Below, one piece after another: positions 1 through 7,377 of a stretch of 10,300 nucleotides of DNA. The position numbers and the translations under genes were made by a program. Under the pieces are notes generated by a model. The model was not told where the DNA came from, did not search any database, and worked only from the letters and a program-made list of their open reading frames with translations. The DNA comes from a bacterium. Lineage in GTDB: Bacteria > Cyanobacteriota > Vampirovibrionia > Gastranaerophilales > Gastranaerophilaceae. The stretch covers positions 1 to 10,300 of the forward strand of contig JAFXYU010000238.1 of NCBI GenBank assembly GCA_017541565.1, read 5' to 3'. Numbering within the stretch: the stretch's first letter is position 1; each line of letters opens with the position of its first letter.

Positions 1-117
1 GGACGGACGACACGAAGTTAGTCCGGATAGCGAGGAAATTGAGCTGACTTGAACCGAAGGTTCAAAAGCGAAACTTTCCGAGCGTGGAGCAAATCCAAGA
101 CAAGTCTCTTCATGCCC
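1..117 (+). other. GC- and purine-rich stretch upstream of a terminator; possible gene or RNA 3' end
   Basis: This stretch is much richer in G and C than the genes to its right. One plus-strand frame is open from base 2 to a TGA at 50-52 and reads DGRHEVSPDSEEIELT, so it could be the tail of a protein gene entering from the left. The DNA also has local pairing: a 7-bp hairpin at 49-65 with a GAA loop, GGAC 5-8 with GTCC 21-24, and GACTTG 46-51 with CAAGTC 101-106. This would equally suit the 3' end of a structured RNA. A strong terminator follows at once, so some plus-strand transcript probably ends here. I do not recognise a family and cannot choose between the two readings. Confidence 0.25.
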
Positions 118-157
118 AAATAGCAGGGTATAACAGATGTTATACCCTGCTATTTTG
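118..157 (+). terminator. Intrinsic terminator, perfect 17-bp hairpin
   Basis: Bases 118-134 and 139-155 are perfect reverse complements (17 bp), closed by the tetraloop AGAT at 135-138. On the plus strand the 3' arm ends in a run of T (TATTTT, then GTGT), so it should stop plus-strand transcription entering from the left edge. On the minus strand the arm is followed by GGGCATG, with no T-run beyond the stem, so minus-strand termination is less convincing. The perfect pairing with a GC-containing core makes this the strongest hairpin in the window. Confidence 0.75.
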
Positions 158-300
158 TGTATAGAGCGTGATGAGAATCACTTTTGGGAGTTCGAGCAAG
201 CCGAGCAGAGCCACGAGCGAAGCGTAAGCAAGCGAGAGACGAAACACGCGACAACGGAAATTGTAGGATTTTCGTTGCAAGTGTGAGCGGTGGCGTTTAA
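158..300. other. GC-rich intergenic segment of unknown nature
   Basis: No convincing gene is seen. Bases about 190-250 are strongly GC- and purine-rich with many GAGC/AGCG words, unlike the AT-rich genes nearby. A 5-bp hairpin with a GNRA-type loop (GTGAT-GAGA-ATCAC) lies at 168-181 and is followed by TTTT. A short plus-strand frame reading HERSVSKRETKHATTE ends at a TGA at 284-286. It has no ribosome-binding site and looks like a by-product of the base composition. The segment may be a dispersed intergenic repeat or a relic of transferred DNA; neither can be shown from one copy. Confidence 0.25.
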
Positions 301-306
301 CTACAG

Positions 307-378
307 ATGCAGCAACTTATGGCAGAAACATTTTATTCAAATGCTCCAAAACGTGTATCTTCATTTTCGGATTATTAA
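307..378 (+). other. Short open frame (23 codons), possible tail of a lost gene
   Basis: An ATG at 307 opens a 23-codon frame ending in TAA at 376-378. It encodes MQQLMAETFY followed by SNAPKRVSSFSDY. An in-frame TAA at 298-300 lies upstream, and no Shine-Dalgarno sequence precedes the ATG. The amino-acid mix looks more protein-like than the flanking translations, and the base composition returns to the AT-rich norm at about this point. It could be the C-terminal remnant of a gene interrupted by the GC-rich segment to its left, or chance. It is convergent with the zinc-ribbon gene that ends at 398. Confidence 0.15.
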
Positions 379-397
379 AAACTTAAAATATTGTTGG

Positions 398-928
398 CTA
401 GTATCTGTTTTCATTGGATTGTAGCCCCATTATAAGGGTAACAAACCATCCTATAATTGTTATTCCGAATAACAGATTACAAATATATATCATAAGTGCG
501 TTAGGGTTGTTTTTTTCAATAGCAAGGATAGATGGTAAAAAATAAATATAGAGTACGATTTCCGAAACAATAAAAGCAATACTGAAGAAAAGAGCGTACC
601 CTCCGGTTGTCATATCTTTTCCTGATGTAGCAAAAACTGTTACGGCAATACTTGCGGCAAAAGAAGTTAAAAGTATACCTATATTATAAGGAATCCCCAA
701 CATGTTGCCTTTATACGGTTCCGGATTTATAACTACCTCAGGCAATCCAAATATAGCACCGCATTCTTGGCAAAAATTATCATCTGTGTTAACGGGAGCC
801 TTACATTCTTCACAGACCAAGTCGGGGTTATCGTGTTTTTTGAGCAGATATTTACCGCAGTATCCACAGTTTTCTGCATTTCTGGGTATTACATTTCCGC
901 AATATCTGCATATTTTTGTATCTGCCAT
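398..928 (-). CDS. Double zinc-ribbon membrane protein with superinfection-immunity-like C-terminus
   Basis: This 176-residue protein has two N-terminal zinc ribbons: C7-x2-C10 with C21-x2-C24, and C39-x2-C42 with C53-x2-C56. A short linker follows, then three hydrophobic segments at about 82-101, 110-131 and 143-168. The last part (LPSILAIEKNNPN, then a helix with IGWFVTLIMGL, about 131-169) resembles the superinfection-immunity (Imm) membrane family known from phage T4 Imm and many bacterial proteins: a conserved LP...A...NPN turn followed by a helix containing (I/L)GW. T4 Imm blocks DNA injection by related phages; the role of chromosomal relatives is mostly unknown. The ribbons would lie in the cytoplasm. 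The start is supported by GAGGAGA (933-939), four bases from the ATG. The gene stands alone behind the terminator of the secretion operon. The zinc ribbons are clear; the Imm-like assignment is recalled from the motif and not searched. Confidence 0.8.
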   Translation of the reverse strand: MADTKICRYCGNVIPRNAENCGYCGKYLLKKHDNPDLVCEECKAPVNTDDNFCQECGAIFGLPEVVINPEPYKGNMLGIPYNIGILLTSFAASIAVTVFATSGKDMTTGGYALFFSIAFIVSEIVLYIYFLPSILAIEKNNPNALMIYICNLLFGITIIGWFVTLIMGLQSNENRY

Positions 929-978
929 AATCTCTCCTCAATACAATTCTACTAAATTTTCTTAGAAAAGGATAATAT

Positions 979-1004
979 TGTTACAATTAGAAATAATTGT
1001 AACA
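979..1004 (-). terminator. Hairpin at the end of the secretion operon
   Basis: TGTTACAATTA (979-989) and TAATTGTAACA (994-1004) are perfect 11-bp complements with a GAAA loop as read on the plus strand. On the minus strand the 3' arm is followed by ATATTATCCTTTTC, moderately T-rich. It lies 36 bases past the hlyD-like stop codon and before the zinc-ribbon gene, where a terminator is expected. The stem has only three G-C pairs, so termination may be partial, and read-through into the zinc-ribbon gene is possible. The plus-strand side (TATTTTATAT) is also T-rich. Confidence 0.5.
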
Positions 1005-1039
1005 TATTTTATATATAATTAAATCAACTAATATAACGA

Positions 1040-2083
1040 TTATCGGACTTTAATACTTTCGTCCATGTACTTGATTAACGGATAGATAAAGAATTCAATG
1101 ATTCTTCTTTTACCTATTTTTATTTCATTTGTGGTTGTCATACCGTATTTTATTGTTTGTTCTTTTCCTTCTACCATAAGCGTTGTGTTTTTAGGTTCGA
1201 TAAATACTTCATAAATATCTCCGAGCCTTTCATCCTCAACGCTGTTTGGGGAAACGATTGTAACAACACCATCTAAAATACCGTATTTTTGGAAATTGTA
1301 TGTATCTACTTTTATTGAAACAGGCATATCTTTTTCAATAAATCCGACATCTTGGTTCATAACTTTTGCTTTAATCTGAAGTTTTGCATCCTTTGGAACG
1401 ATTGTCATAATTTTTTCTGCCGGTTGAACAACTCCGCCAATGGTGTGAACGAATATTGTATTAACGTATCCGTCAATTGGTGATTTTAGGAGTTGTTTTT
1501 GTTTTTCCAACTGTAATCGTTTGTTTCTGATTTCGCTTAGTGATGCTGATAGTGCGCCAACACTGTGTGAAAGTTCCGTAACTTCTTTAACAGCCTCGTC
1601 ATATCTTGGCTGGGGGATAATATCTCTAACTGTATCCAATCTTTTTTTATTTTCAACAGCAATTGCATACTTTTGTCTGTCTGAGGCTAATTGTTCGGCA
1701 ATCTTTGCTTCTTCTTCTCTGACGTTATTTAATTCCAGCCCCGGTTCGTATTCCGCCGGTGTAACGATAGCAACAATTTGCCCTTCGGATACAGGTTCTC
1801 CTTCTTTTACGGCAAGAGTTGTTACAACACCTTTATCGAGAGATTGAACGACTTTTTCTTCTCCGGTCGGAATTATCAATCCTCTTGCAGTTACAACAAT
1901 ATCGACTTTTCCGAAATACATCCACAATGCCGCTATAACAATAAAAACAATTATTACCCAAAACATCGTGTTGCCCAATGGATTTAAGGGCGCGTCCTCT
2001 ATTTCTGCCAGTATCGGCTTAAATTCGTGACTGTCATCTTCTTTTGGAATAAGTTTATCTGTAAGTTTTTTAAGAATGTTCAT
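1040..2083 (-). CDS. HlyD-family type I secretion membrane-fusion protein
   Basis: This is the periplasmic adaptor linking the inner-membrane ABC exporter to the outer-membrane channel. In its 347 residues: a short cytoplasmic N-terminus, one membrane helix at about 40-57, the first half of a lipoyl-like domain at about 74-107, a helical hairpin at about 118-197, the second lipoyl half at about 199-230 (LKSPIDGYVNTIFVH), then beta-barrel domains. The C-terminus RRIIEFFIYPLIKYMDESIKVR-like segment (326-347) matches the ending typical of HlyD-type adaptors. It is shorter than E. coli HlyD (478 residues), chiefly through a shorter hairpin. The start has AGGA seven bases upstream. It begins 26 bases after the ABC gene and closes the operon. 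The family is secure; the cargo is not known. Confidence 0.93.
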   Translation of the reverse strand: MNILKKLTDKLIPKEDDSHEFKPILAEIEDAPLNPLGNTMFWVIIVFIVIAALWMYFGKVDIVVTARGLIIPTGEEKVVQSLDKGVVTTLAVKEGEPVSEGQIVAIVTPAEYEPGLELNNVREEEAKIAEQLASDRQKYAIAVENKKRLDTVRDIIPQPRYDEAVKEVTELSHSVGALSASLSEIRNKRLQLEKQKQLLKSPIDGYVNTIFVHTIGGVVQPAEKIMTIVPKDAKLQIKAKVMNQDVGFIEKDMPVSIKVDTYNFQKYGILDGVVTIVSPNSVEDERLGDIYEVFIEPKNTTLMVEGKEQTIKYGMTTTNEIKIGKRRIIEFFIYPLIKYMDESIKVR

Positions 2084-2109
2084 AATTATATCCTTTTAAA
2101 TTCCAATCT

Positions 2110-4248
2110 CTAACTTCTTTGTGCGTCATAGAGTTTTCTAAAATATCCGTTATGCTGTAAAAGTTCTTGCGGAGTTCCAACTTCAACTATTTTGCCGTTA
2201 TCAAAGCAGACAATTCTGTCACAATCTTGAATTGTAGATAGTCTGTGTGCAATTATAATCGTTGTTCTTCCTCTTGATATCATTCCCATATTTTCTCTGA
2301 TTATTCTTTCGGATTCATAATCGAGAGCCGAAGTTGCTTCATCAAATATCAAAATTCTCGGATTAGAAATTAATGCTCGAGCAATTGCGATTCTCTGTTT
2401 TTGACCGCCGGAAAGCGAAGAACCTCTTTCTCCTACTTCTGTGTCGTATCCGCGCGGAAGTTTTGAGATAAATTCGTGCGCTCCTGCAATTTGAGCAGCC
2501 TGAACAATTCCTTCCATCGGGATATTCGGACGCGGTAGCGAAATATTGTCTTTGATTGTACCTGAGAACAGATAATTTTCCTGTAAAACTATGCCTATGT
2601 TTGTTCTGAGCCATACGGGGTTTATGTTTCTTATATCAATCCCGTCAATAAATATAGTTCCTTCCGTTGTATAATATAACCTTTGAATAAGTTTTGCAAT
2701 TGTAGATTTTCCGCTTCCTGAACGCCCGACAAAACCTATTTTTTCGCCGGCTTTTATATCAAGATTAATGTCGTTCAGAACCATTGGCGCATCTACGTTG
2801 TATCTGAAGGACAGGTTATCAATTTTAATATCTCCCCTTACATTGCTAAGAGTAATTGCGTTATTTGATTGCATTTCAAGCGGACTATTTAAAATGTCAC
2901 CTATTCTGTCAACGGCTAAAAGAGTTTGTTGAAAGTCATTCCACAGACCTACCAATCTTAACATAGGTGCGGCAAATTGTCCCGAAAACATTTGAAATGC
3001 GATTAATTGACCTATTGTAAGTTTATTTTCGATAACGAGCATAACACCAACATAAAGAATTGCGATTGTCATACCTTTTTGAAGGAATCCGCATATTGAG
3101 CCCGTGAAATTTCCCATTATAGCAAGGTTGAAACTTGATTTTAGGTATTTGCCGAGTTTATCTTCCCATTTACGGAACATTGAACCTTCTATTGCAAGTG
3201 ATTTTACTGTTTGAACACCTGTGACGGATTCAACCAGATATGAGTTTGAATGCGCTCCCATTTGGAATTTATCTTCCAGCCTTGCTCTGAGTTCCGGAGT
3301 AATACACACATAAATTATAGCGATAATTGCAAGAAATCCAAGCGATATAAATGTCAGTTTTACACTGTATATGAACATTACAACCAAAAATACCGTTGAG
3401 AAAAATGCATCAATTAACACGGATACCGATTTGTCCGTAATAAATTCTCTTATTCTGTCAAGTTCTCTGACGCGGGCGACAATGTTACCGACTTGTCGGT
3501 TTTCAAAGTAAACAAAATACAGTGAGAACAGATGTCTGAAAAGTTTTGCACCGAGTTTGGCATCTATTTTGTTTGTTGTATGTATAAAAATATAGTTTCT
3601 TGACAGGTTTAAAATAAGTTCAAATATTGCAATTACAATGAATGCAAAAGCCAAAACATCCAGTGTCGCAATTGTTCTGTTGACAAGAACTTTATCCAAA
3701 ATTACCTGAGTAAATAATGGTGTTACCAAGCCGAATAATTGCACAACGAACGAACCTAATAAAACTTGTCCGATGATTTTTTTGTATCTGAAAATTTCGT
3801 TGAAGAACCATTTAAATCCGAATTTTACATCGTCTGATGCGTTCTTATGTCTAAGAATTATAATGAAATCCTTGATTTGTTCCTGAAGTTCGTCAAAAGT
3901 ATGAGAAACCGGATGTCTTTCAAGCGGAGTTAGTGTCAGAACTTTGTTTTCATCACGCTTTAATGCAAGAAGAACTATGTACGAGTCATCTTTTAATTGC
4001 AGAATTGCAGGCATTGGGTACTTATCGGAAATTTCCTCAAGTCTCATATTTTTCTTTTTAACTTTAAAACCTTTTCTTTTTGCAATTCTTATGATTTCTT
4101 CCGGCTCAATATCTGCCGTATTTATGCCGTATTCCCGTACAATTGAGCGCATATCGATATCAATGTTATTCATCCTTGAAACTATTTCAAGTGATATCAA
4201 ACCGCTGTTGACCTGTTGTTTTTTTTGTTCATCCTTTTGTTCTTCCAT
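2110..4248 (-). CDS. HlyB-like type I secretion ABC exporter with inactive C39-like domain
   Basis: This inner-membrane ATPase should drive one-step protein export across both membranes. The 712 residues hold, in order, an N-terminal C39-like domain (about 14-135), a six-helix membrane domain (about 155-435) and an ATPase domain (about 470-712). The ATPase motifs are complete: Walker A GRSGSGKST 508-516, signature LSGGQ 612-616, Walker B ILIFDE ending at D636-E637, and H-loop H668. Where C39 peptidases carry the catalytic Cys, this protein reads SGLISLEIVSRMNN, close to HlyB's GLYALEIL. Where they carry His it reads DDSYIVLL. The peptidase is therefore expected to be dead, and the domain should act as a chaperone-like cargo-docking module, as in HlyB. 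AGGA lies six bases before the ATG, and the gene begins 19 bases after tolC. A peptide-bacteriocin exporter is less likely because the protease is lost. Confidence 0.94.
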   Translation of the reverse strand: MEEQKDEQKKQQVNSGLISLEIVSRMNNIDIDMRSIVREYGINTADIEPEEIIRIAKRKGFKVKKKNMRLEEISDKYPMPAILQLKDDSYIVLLALKRDENKVLTLTPLERHPVSHTFDELQEQIKDFIIILRHKNASDDVKFGFKWFFNEIFRYKKIIGQVLLGSFVVQLFGLVTPLFTQVILDKVLVNRTIATLDVLAFAFIVIAIFELILNLSRNYIFIHTTNKIDAKLGAKLFRHLFSLYFVYFENRQVGNIVARVRELDRIREFITDKSVSVLIDAFFSTVFLVVMFIYSVKLTFISLGFLAIIAIIYVCITPELRARLEDKFQMGAHSNSYLVESVTGVQTVKSLAIEGSMFRKWEDKLGKYLKSSFNLAIMGNFTGSICGFLQKGMTIAILYVGVMLVIENKLTIGQLIAFQMFSGQFAAPMLRLVGLWNDFQQTLLAVDRIGDILNSPLEMQSNNAITLSNVRGDIKIDNLSFRYNVDAPMVLNDINLDIKAGEKIGFVGRSGSGKSTIAKLIQRLYYTTEGTIFIDGIDIRNINPVWLRTNIGIVLQENYLFSGTIKDNISLPRPNIPMEGIVQAAQIAGAHEFISKLPRGYDTEVGERGSSLSGGQKQRIAIARALISNPRILIFDEATSALDYESERIIRENMGMISRGRTTIIIAHRLSTIQDCDRIVCFDNGKIVEVGTPQELLQHNGYFRKLYDAQRS

Positions 4249-4267
4249 TTTCTTTCCTTTTTGAAAA

Positions 4268-5650
4268 TTAGTATTCTTCCGTAAGAATTTGTATTCCGCG
4301 TGTTATTGCAATTTGCGTAATACTATTTTTGTCCAATTCTATCTGCTGATTTAGCAATTCTGTTTTTGCGTCATTTTCTTCAATTGGAGAAATAAGTCTT
4401 TTTGATGCGAGTTTGTGTATTGATTTTTCTTTGTTTGTTAATTCTTTCAGAGCATCATTATTAGCATTGATTTGCTCATCAAGGAATATCAAATTAGAAC
4501 GCATGCTCGCAAGTCTTGCCATTAATTGCGCTATTGCTTTGTCTCGTTCAACATGAAGTTGCTTTAATTCAAGTGCTGTTTTTTCTATATTTGCACTGTT
4601 TTTGAAACCGTCAAATATCGGCATATTCAATGATGCACCTACCGAGAAGTTTGAAGGTTCTATTCCTAAACTCTTTCCGTAATTTTGATGGTCAGAACCG
4701 TACAGGTAATACCTGCCATATACATTTACTTTCGGGTAATTTGTACGTTTTGCAACTTGAAGTTCAAATTCTTTTTTCTTAATATTCTTTTCGTGGATTT
4801 TCCAAGTTATGCTTTTGGTATAGTCGTTAAATGAAAGTACATCATAGTTGCATTTCTTCAGTTCGGAAACTTTTAAATTGTCCATGTCATACTGCTCCCC
4901 GGTGTAGAATGACAACCAGTTAAGTGACTCTGATTCAATATTTTTGAGTTCGCTGATTTTATTCTTAATAGACGATACTTTAACTTTTTCATCGTTAAGT
5001 TCGATTTTTGAAATTTCTTTAGCGTTAAATAGTCTTTCTTTCATGTTCAAATTTTTTTCTTCGATAGCAAGAATTTGTTTGTTCAATTCAATTTGCTTGG
5101 AAGTAATCAGAATTTTTGTATATGAATCCAACAGAGTCAAATTTAATTCTTGTAACTTTTCTTTGGCTTCAAGTTCTTTAATTGCTATGTCTTCTTTTGC
5201 GGCTTTTAAATTTCCCCCTCTGACACCGAAATCAAATAAGTTATATCCTACATTTATACCCAATATTGATTGATAACGTGTGTATGGGTTAATGAAGGCA
5301 TCACCGATGGACATAACAGTTGTTTCATTAACGTCGCGAAAGTTTCTTGTGTATTCGGTTCCTGCACTGAAATTCAGTTTTGGGAAATATTCCGAACGTG
5401 CACCCCGCACTCCTTGTTTAGAAATTAGAACATTGTAATCAGCAATTTTTAAATCGTAGGAATGTTCTTTGGCTTTTGTTAAAATATCTTCAAAAGAAAT
5501 TTTTGTAACAATCTGAGGTTTCTTTGCTTCTTGCTGAGTCAATTCCACATCAATTTTTGGCTCAGTGATTGCCATTATTCGAGGGGGCAGTGACATAATG
5601 CAAATAGCCATAATTAATAAGCACTTTGTGATGTTAAATTTCTCAGCCAT
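4268..5650 (-). CDS. TolC-like outer-membrane efflux/secretion channel
   Basis: This is the outer-membrane and periplasmic tunnel of the type I system. The 460 residues begin with a signal peptide (hydrophobic 10-27, likely cleavage near IMA-ITE at about 27). They show the internal duplication of the TolC/OEP family: each half has a beta segment (SEYFPKLNFSAGTEY at 86-100; RTNYPKVNVYGRYYLYG at 302-318), then a turn and long helix (YNLFDFGVRGGNLKAAKEDI at 136-155; NMPIFDGFKNSANIEKTALEL at 342-362). Long helical stretches at about 150-245 and 350-445 would build the tunnel. The length fits the family. The start has AAGGA about five bases upstream. The gene leads the secretion block (tolC, ABC, hlyD), suggesting a dedicated rather than shared TolC. 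The signal peptide is plausible, though its hydrophobic core is broken by Cys and Met. Confidence 0.9.
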   Translation of the reverse strand: MAEKFNITKCLLIMAICIMSLPPRIMAITEPKIDVELTQQEAKKPQIVTKISFEDILTKAKEHSYDLKIADYNVLISKQGVRGARSEYFPKLNFSAGTEYTRNFRDVNETTVMSIGDAFINPYTRYQSILGINVGYNLFDFGVRGGNLKAAKEDIAIKELEAKEKLQELNLTLLDSYTKILITSKQIELNKQILAIEEKNLNMKERLFNAKEISKIELNDEKVKVSSIKNKISELKNIESESLNWLSFYTGEQYDMDNLKVSELKKCNYDVLSFNDYTKSITWKIHEKNIKKKEFELQVAKRTNYPKVNVYGRYYLYGSDHQNYGKSLGIEPSNFSVGASLNMPIFDGFKNSANIEKTALELKQLHVERDKAIAQLMARLASMRSNLIFLDEQINANNDALKELTNKEKSIHKLASKRLISPIEENDAKTELLNQQIELDKNSITQIAITRGIQILTEEY

Positions 5651-5709
5651 TTATATCCTTCATAGAATATTATGACAATATGATATCATAAAAATATAAA
5701 TACGACACA
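5651..5709 (-). promoter_or_regulatory. prfB-tolC gap: likely control region of the secretion operon, with a 12-bp palindrome
   Basis: These 59 bases separate the housekeeping block from the secretion block. They contain a perfect 12-bp palindrome, TATGATATCATA, at 5679-5690, which could be an operator half-site pair or part of a -10 region (TATGAT on the minus strand). A CATAAT at 5674-5669 is another -10 candidate. I see no good -35 at the correct distance for either. No terminator hairpin is present after prfB, so transcription may also continue from upstream. The ribosome-binding site AAGGAT for tolC is at 5655-5660. Confidence 0.3.
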
Positions 5710-6771
5710 CTAGGATTTTAAAAACTCTTCAATAAATCCGTCCAAATCTCCATCCATTACTGCATCAACATTTCCGGTTTCGTGTCCTGTCCGATGGTCT
5801 TTAACCATTTTATACGGATGAAAAACGTACGAACGAATTTGTGAACCAAAATTTATATCAAATGCTTCGCCTTTTAACTCTGCAAGTTTTTTTTCGTGTT
5901 CTCTTTGACGAAGTTCAAGAAGTTTTGATGCAAGCATTTGCATTGCATTTTCTTTGTTTTGGAGTTGAGAGCGTTCTTGTTGGCATTTAATTACGATTCC
6001 GGTAGGTTTATGCAGAATCCGGACGGCTGTTTCAACTTTATTAACGTTTTGACCGCCGGCGCCTCCTGAACGCATCGTGTCAATTTCCAAATCTTCCGGC
6101 GGGATTGTAATTGTTTTTTCGTAATCCGGAATTATAGGAGAGACTTCACAAGATGCAAAACTGGTTTGTCTTTTTCCGTTTGCATTAAACGGTGAAATCC
6201 TTACCAGTCTGTGTACTCCTTTTTCTGCTTTTGTGTAGCCGTAGGCATATTTGCCTGTAATCCTAATTGTTGCAGATTTTATTCCTGCCTCTTCACCGTC
6301 TGATTTGTCGACAAGTTCAGTTTTCCATCCTCTTTGTTCTGCCCATCGTGTGTACATTCTCAGAAACATACTTGCCCAGTCTTGTGCGTCCGTACCTCCG
6401 GCACCTGCATTTATTGATAAAAATGCATCGGCTTCATCGTATTCTCCGGATAACATCTTTTGAAGGTCGTATTTGTTCAGTTCTTTTTCCAGTTCAAGAA
6501 GGGCATTTTCACTTTCATTTATTAATTCCTCATCACCAATTTCAAGAGATGTTTTTGCGTCATCAATGATTGCGCCCCAGCGCGAAAACATTTCCAATAT
6601 GTCTTTTATCTCCTTTGAACGTGCGCCTAATTCGTTAGCATAGTTTTGGTCAGACCATACTTTCGGGCTTTGCAGTTTTTGTTCAATATCCCTTAGTTCG
6701 GACTCCAATTTATCAAAATCAACAGTTTCTCTGTTTTTATTTATTCTGTCACTTAATTCTTGAATGTTCAT
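5710..6771 (-). CDS. prfB: Peptide chain release factor 2
   Basis: RF2 recognises UGA and UAA stop codons and triggers hydrolysis of the finished peptide from tRNA on the ribosome. The 353-residue protein has the RF2 stop-codon tripeptide SPF at 193-195 (in [13 protein letters not shown]) and the catalytic GGQ loop at 239-241 (in [14 protein letters not shown]). SPF rather than a PxT motif separates it from RF1. The N-terminal helical region (1-100) is present and the length is normal. Many bacteria split this gene by a programmed +1 frameshift near codon 25. Here the equivalent region ([12 protein letters not shown], 15-26) is read in one frame with no in-frame UGA, so that autoregulation is absent. 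The ATG overlaps the tmk TGA (ATGA, 6768-6771) and has only a weak purine tract (GAAAG) upstream, suggesting translational coupling. Confidence 0.96.
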   Translation of the reverse strand: MNIQELSDRINKNRETVDFDKLESELRDIEQKLQSPKVWSDQNYANELGARSKEIKDILEMFSRWGAIIDDAKTSLEIGDEELINESENALLELEKELNKYDLQKMLSGEYDEADAFLSINAGAGGTDAQDWASMFLRMYTRWAEQRGWKTELVDKSDGEEAGIKSATIRITGKYAYGYTKAEKGVHRLVRISPFNANGKRQTSFASCEVSPIIPDYEKTITIPPEDLEIDTMRSGGAGGQNVNKVETAVRILHKPTGIVIKCQQERSQLQNKENAMQMLASKLLELRQREHEKKLAELKGEAFDINFGSQIRSYVFHPYKMVKDHRTGHETGNVDAVMDGDLDGFIEEFLKS

Positions 6772-7376
6772 AAACTTTCGACCAGTTCTACAACCTTTTT
6801 GTGTATATTCTCTATTGTATCCGCGGAAGAAATTAATTTAACTCTGTCCGGATCTTGTTTTGCAATCTGAAGGTAACCATTTCTTACTCTGTTGAAAAAA
6901 TCAGTTCCGGCAGATTCCATTCTGTCACGTTCGGATCCGACTCTTTTCATTGAAGTTTCAATATCTACATCTAATATGATTGTTAAGTCAGGTCTTAGGC
7001 CTGCTGTTGCAATTTCATTCAAGTAATTTATTCTGCCGAGATCTAAACCTCTTCCGTATCCCTGATAAGCAACTGTGGAATCCGTGTGGCGGTCGCAAAG
7101 TATAATTTTACCGTCTTTAAGAGCGGGTTTTATTATGCAGTCAACATGCTGCGCTCTGTCTGCCAGAAATAAAAATGACTCGCAAGTTGGTGAAACATCG
7201 CCTTCATAGTTTAATAGAATTTCTCTAAATTTTTCTCCCAAACCGATAGCGCCGGGTTCTCTGGTTATAAGTGTTTCAAAGCCTTTGTTTAATAAATAAC
7301 TGTTAAGAAGTTTTATCTGGGTGGTTTTTCCGCACCCGTCTGCACCTTCAAATGTAATAAATAAACCTTTTCTCAC
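6768..7376 (-). CDS. tmk: Thymidylate kinase (dTMP kinase)
   Basis: This cytoplasmic enzyme phosphorylates dTMP to dTDP with ATP, an essential step towards dTTP. The 202 residues carry the P-loop GADGCGKT (11-18), the substrate motif TREPG (38-42), the DRx motif with downstream serine ([13 protein letters not shown], 94-106) and the lid ([11 protein letters not shown], about 144-154). The DRx position is usually DRY or DRF; here it is DRH (H97), a mild oddity. The start is GTG at 7376-7374. No in-frame ATG lies before the P-loop. A ribosome-binding site AGAGG sits within the end of the upstream gene, five bases before the GTG. Only one base separates the upstream stop from this start, and the gene overlaps prfB by four bases. 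Family and function are secure. Confidence 0.96.
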   Translation of the reverse strand: MRKGLFITFEGADGCGKTTQIKLLNSYLLNKGFETLITREPGAIGLGEKFREILLNYEGDVSPTCESFLFLADRAQHVDCIIKPALKDGKIILCDRHTDSTVAYQGYGRGLDLGRINYLNEIATAGLRPDLTIILDVDIETSMKRVGSERDRMESAGTDFFNRVRNGYLQIAKQDPDRVKLISSADTIENIHKKVVELVESL

Positions 7377-7377
7377 C

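Noticed and set aside
168..205. tRNA-like fragment with GGGAGTTCGAG resembling a T-arm
   Set aside because: The 3' side of the arm is not complementary (CAAGCC), and no acceptor stem, D-arm or anticodon arm can be built around it.
6690..6771. Programmed +1 frameshift site in prfB
   Set aside because: The reading frame is continuous through the region aligned with the shift site, and no CTTTGA-like sequence is in frame.
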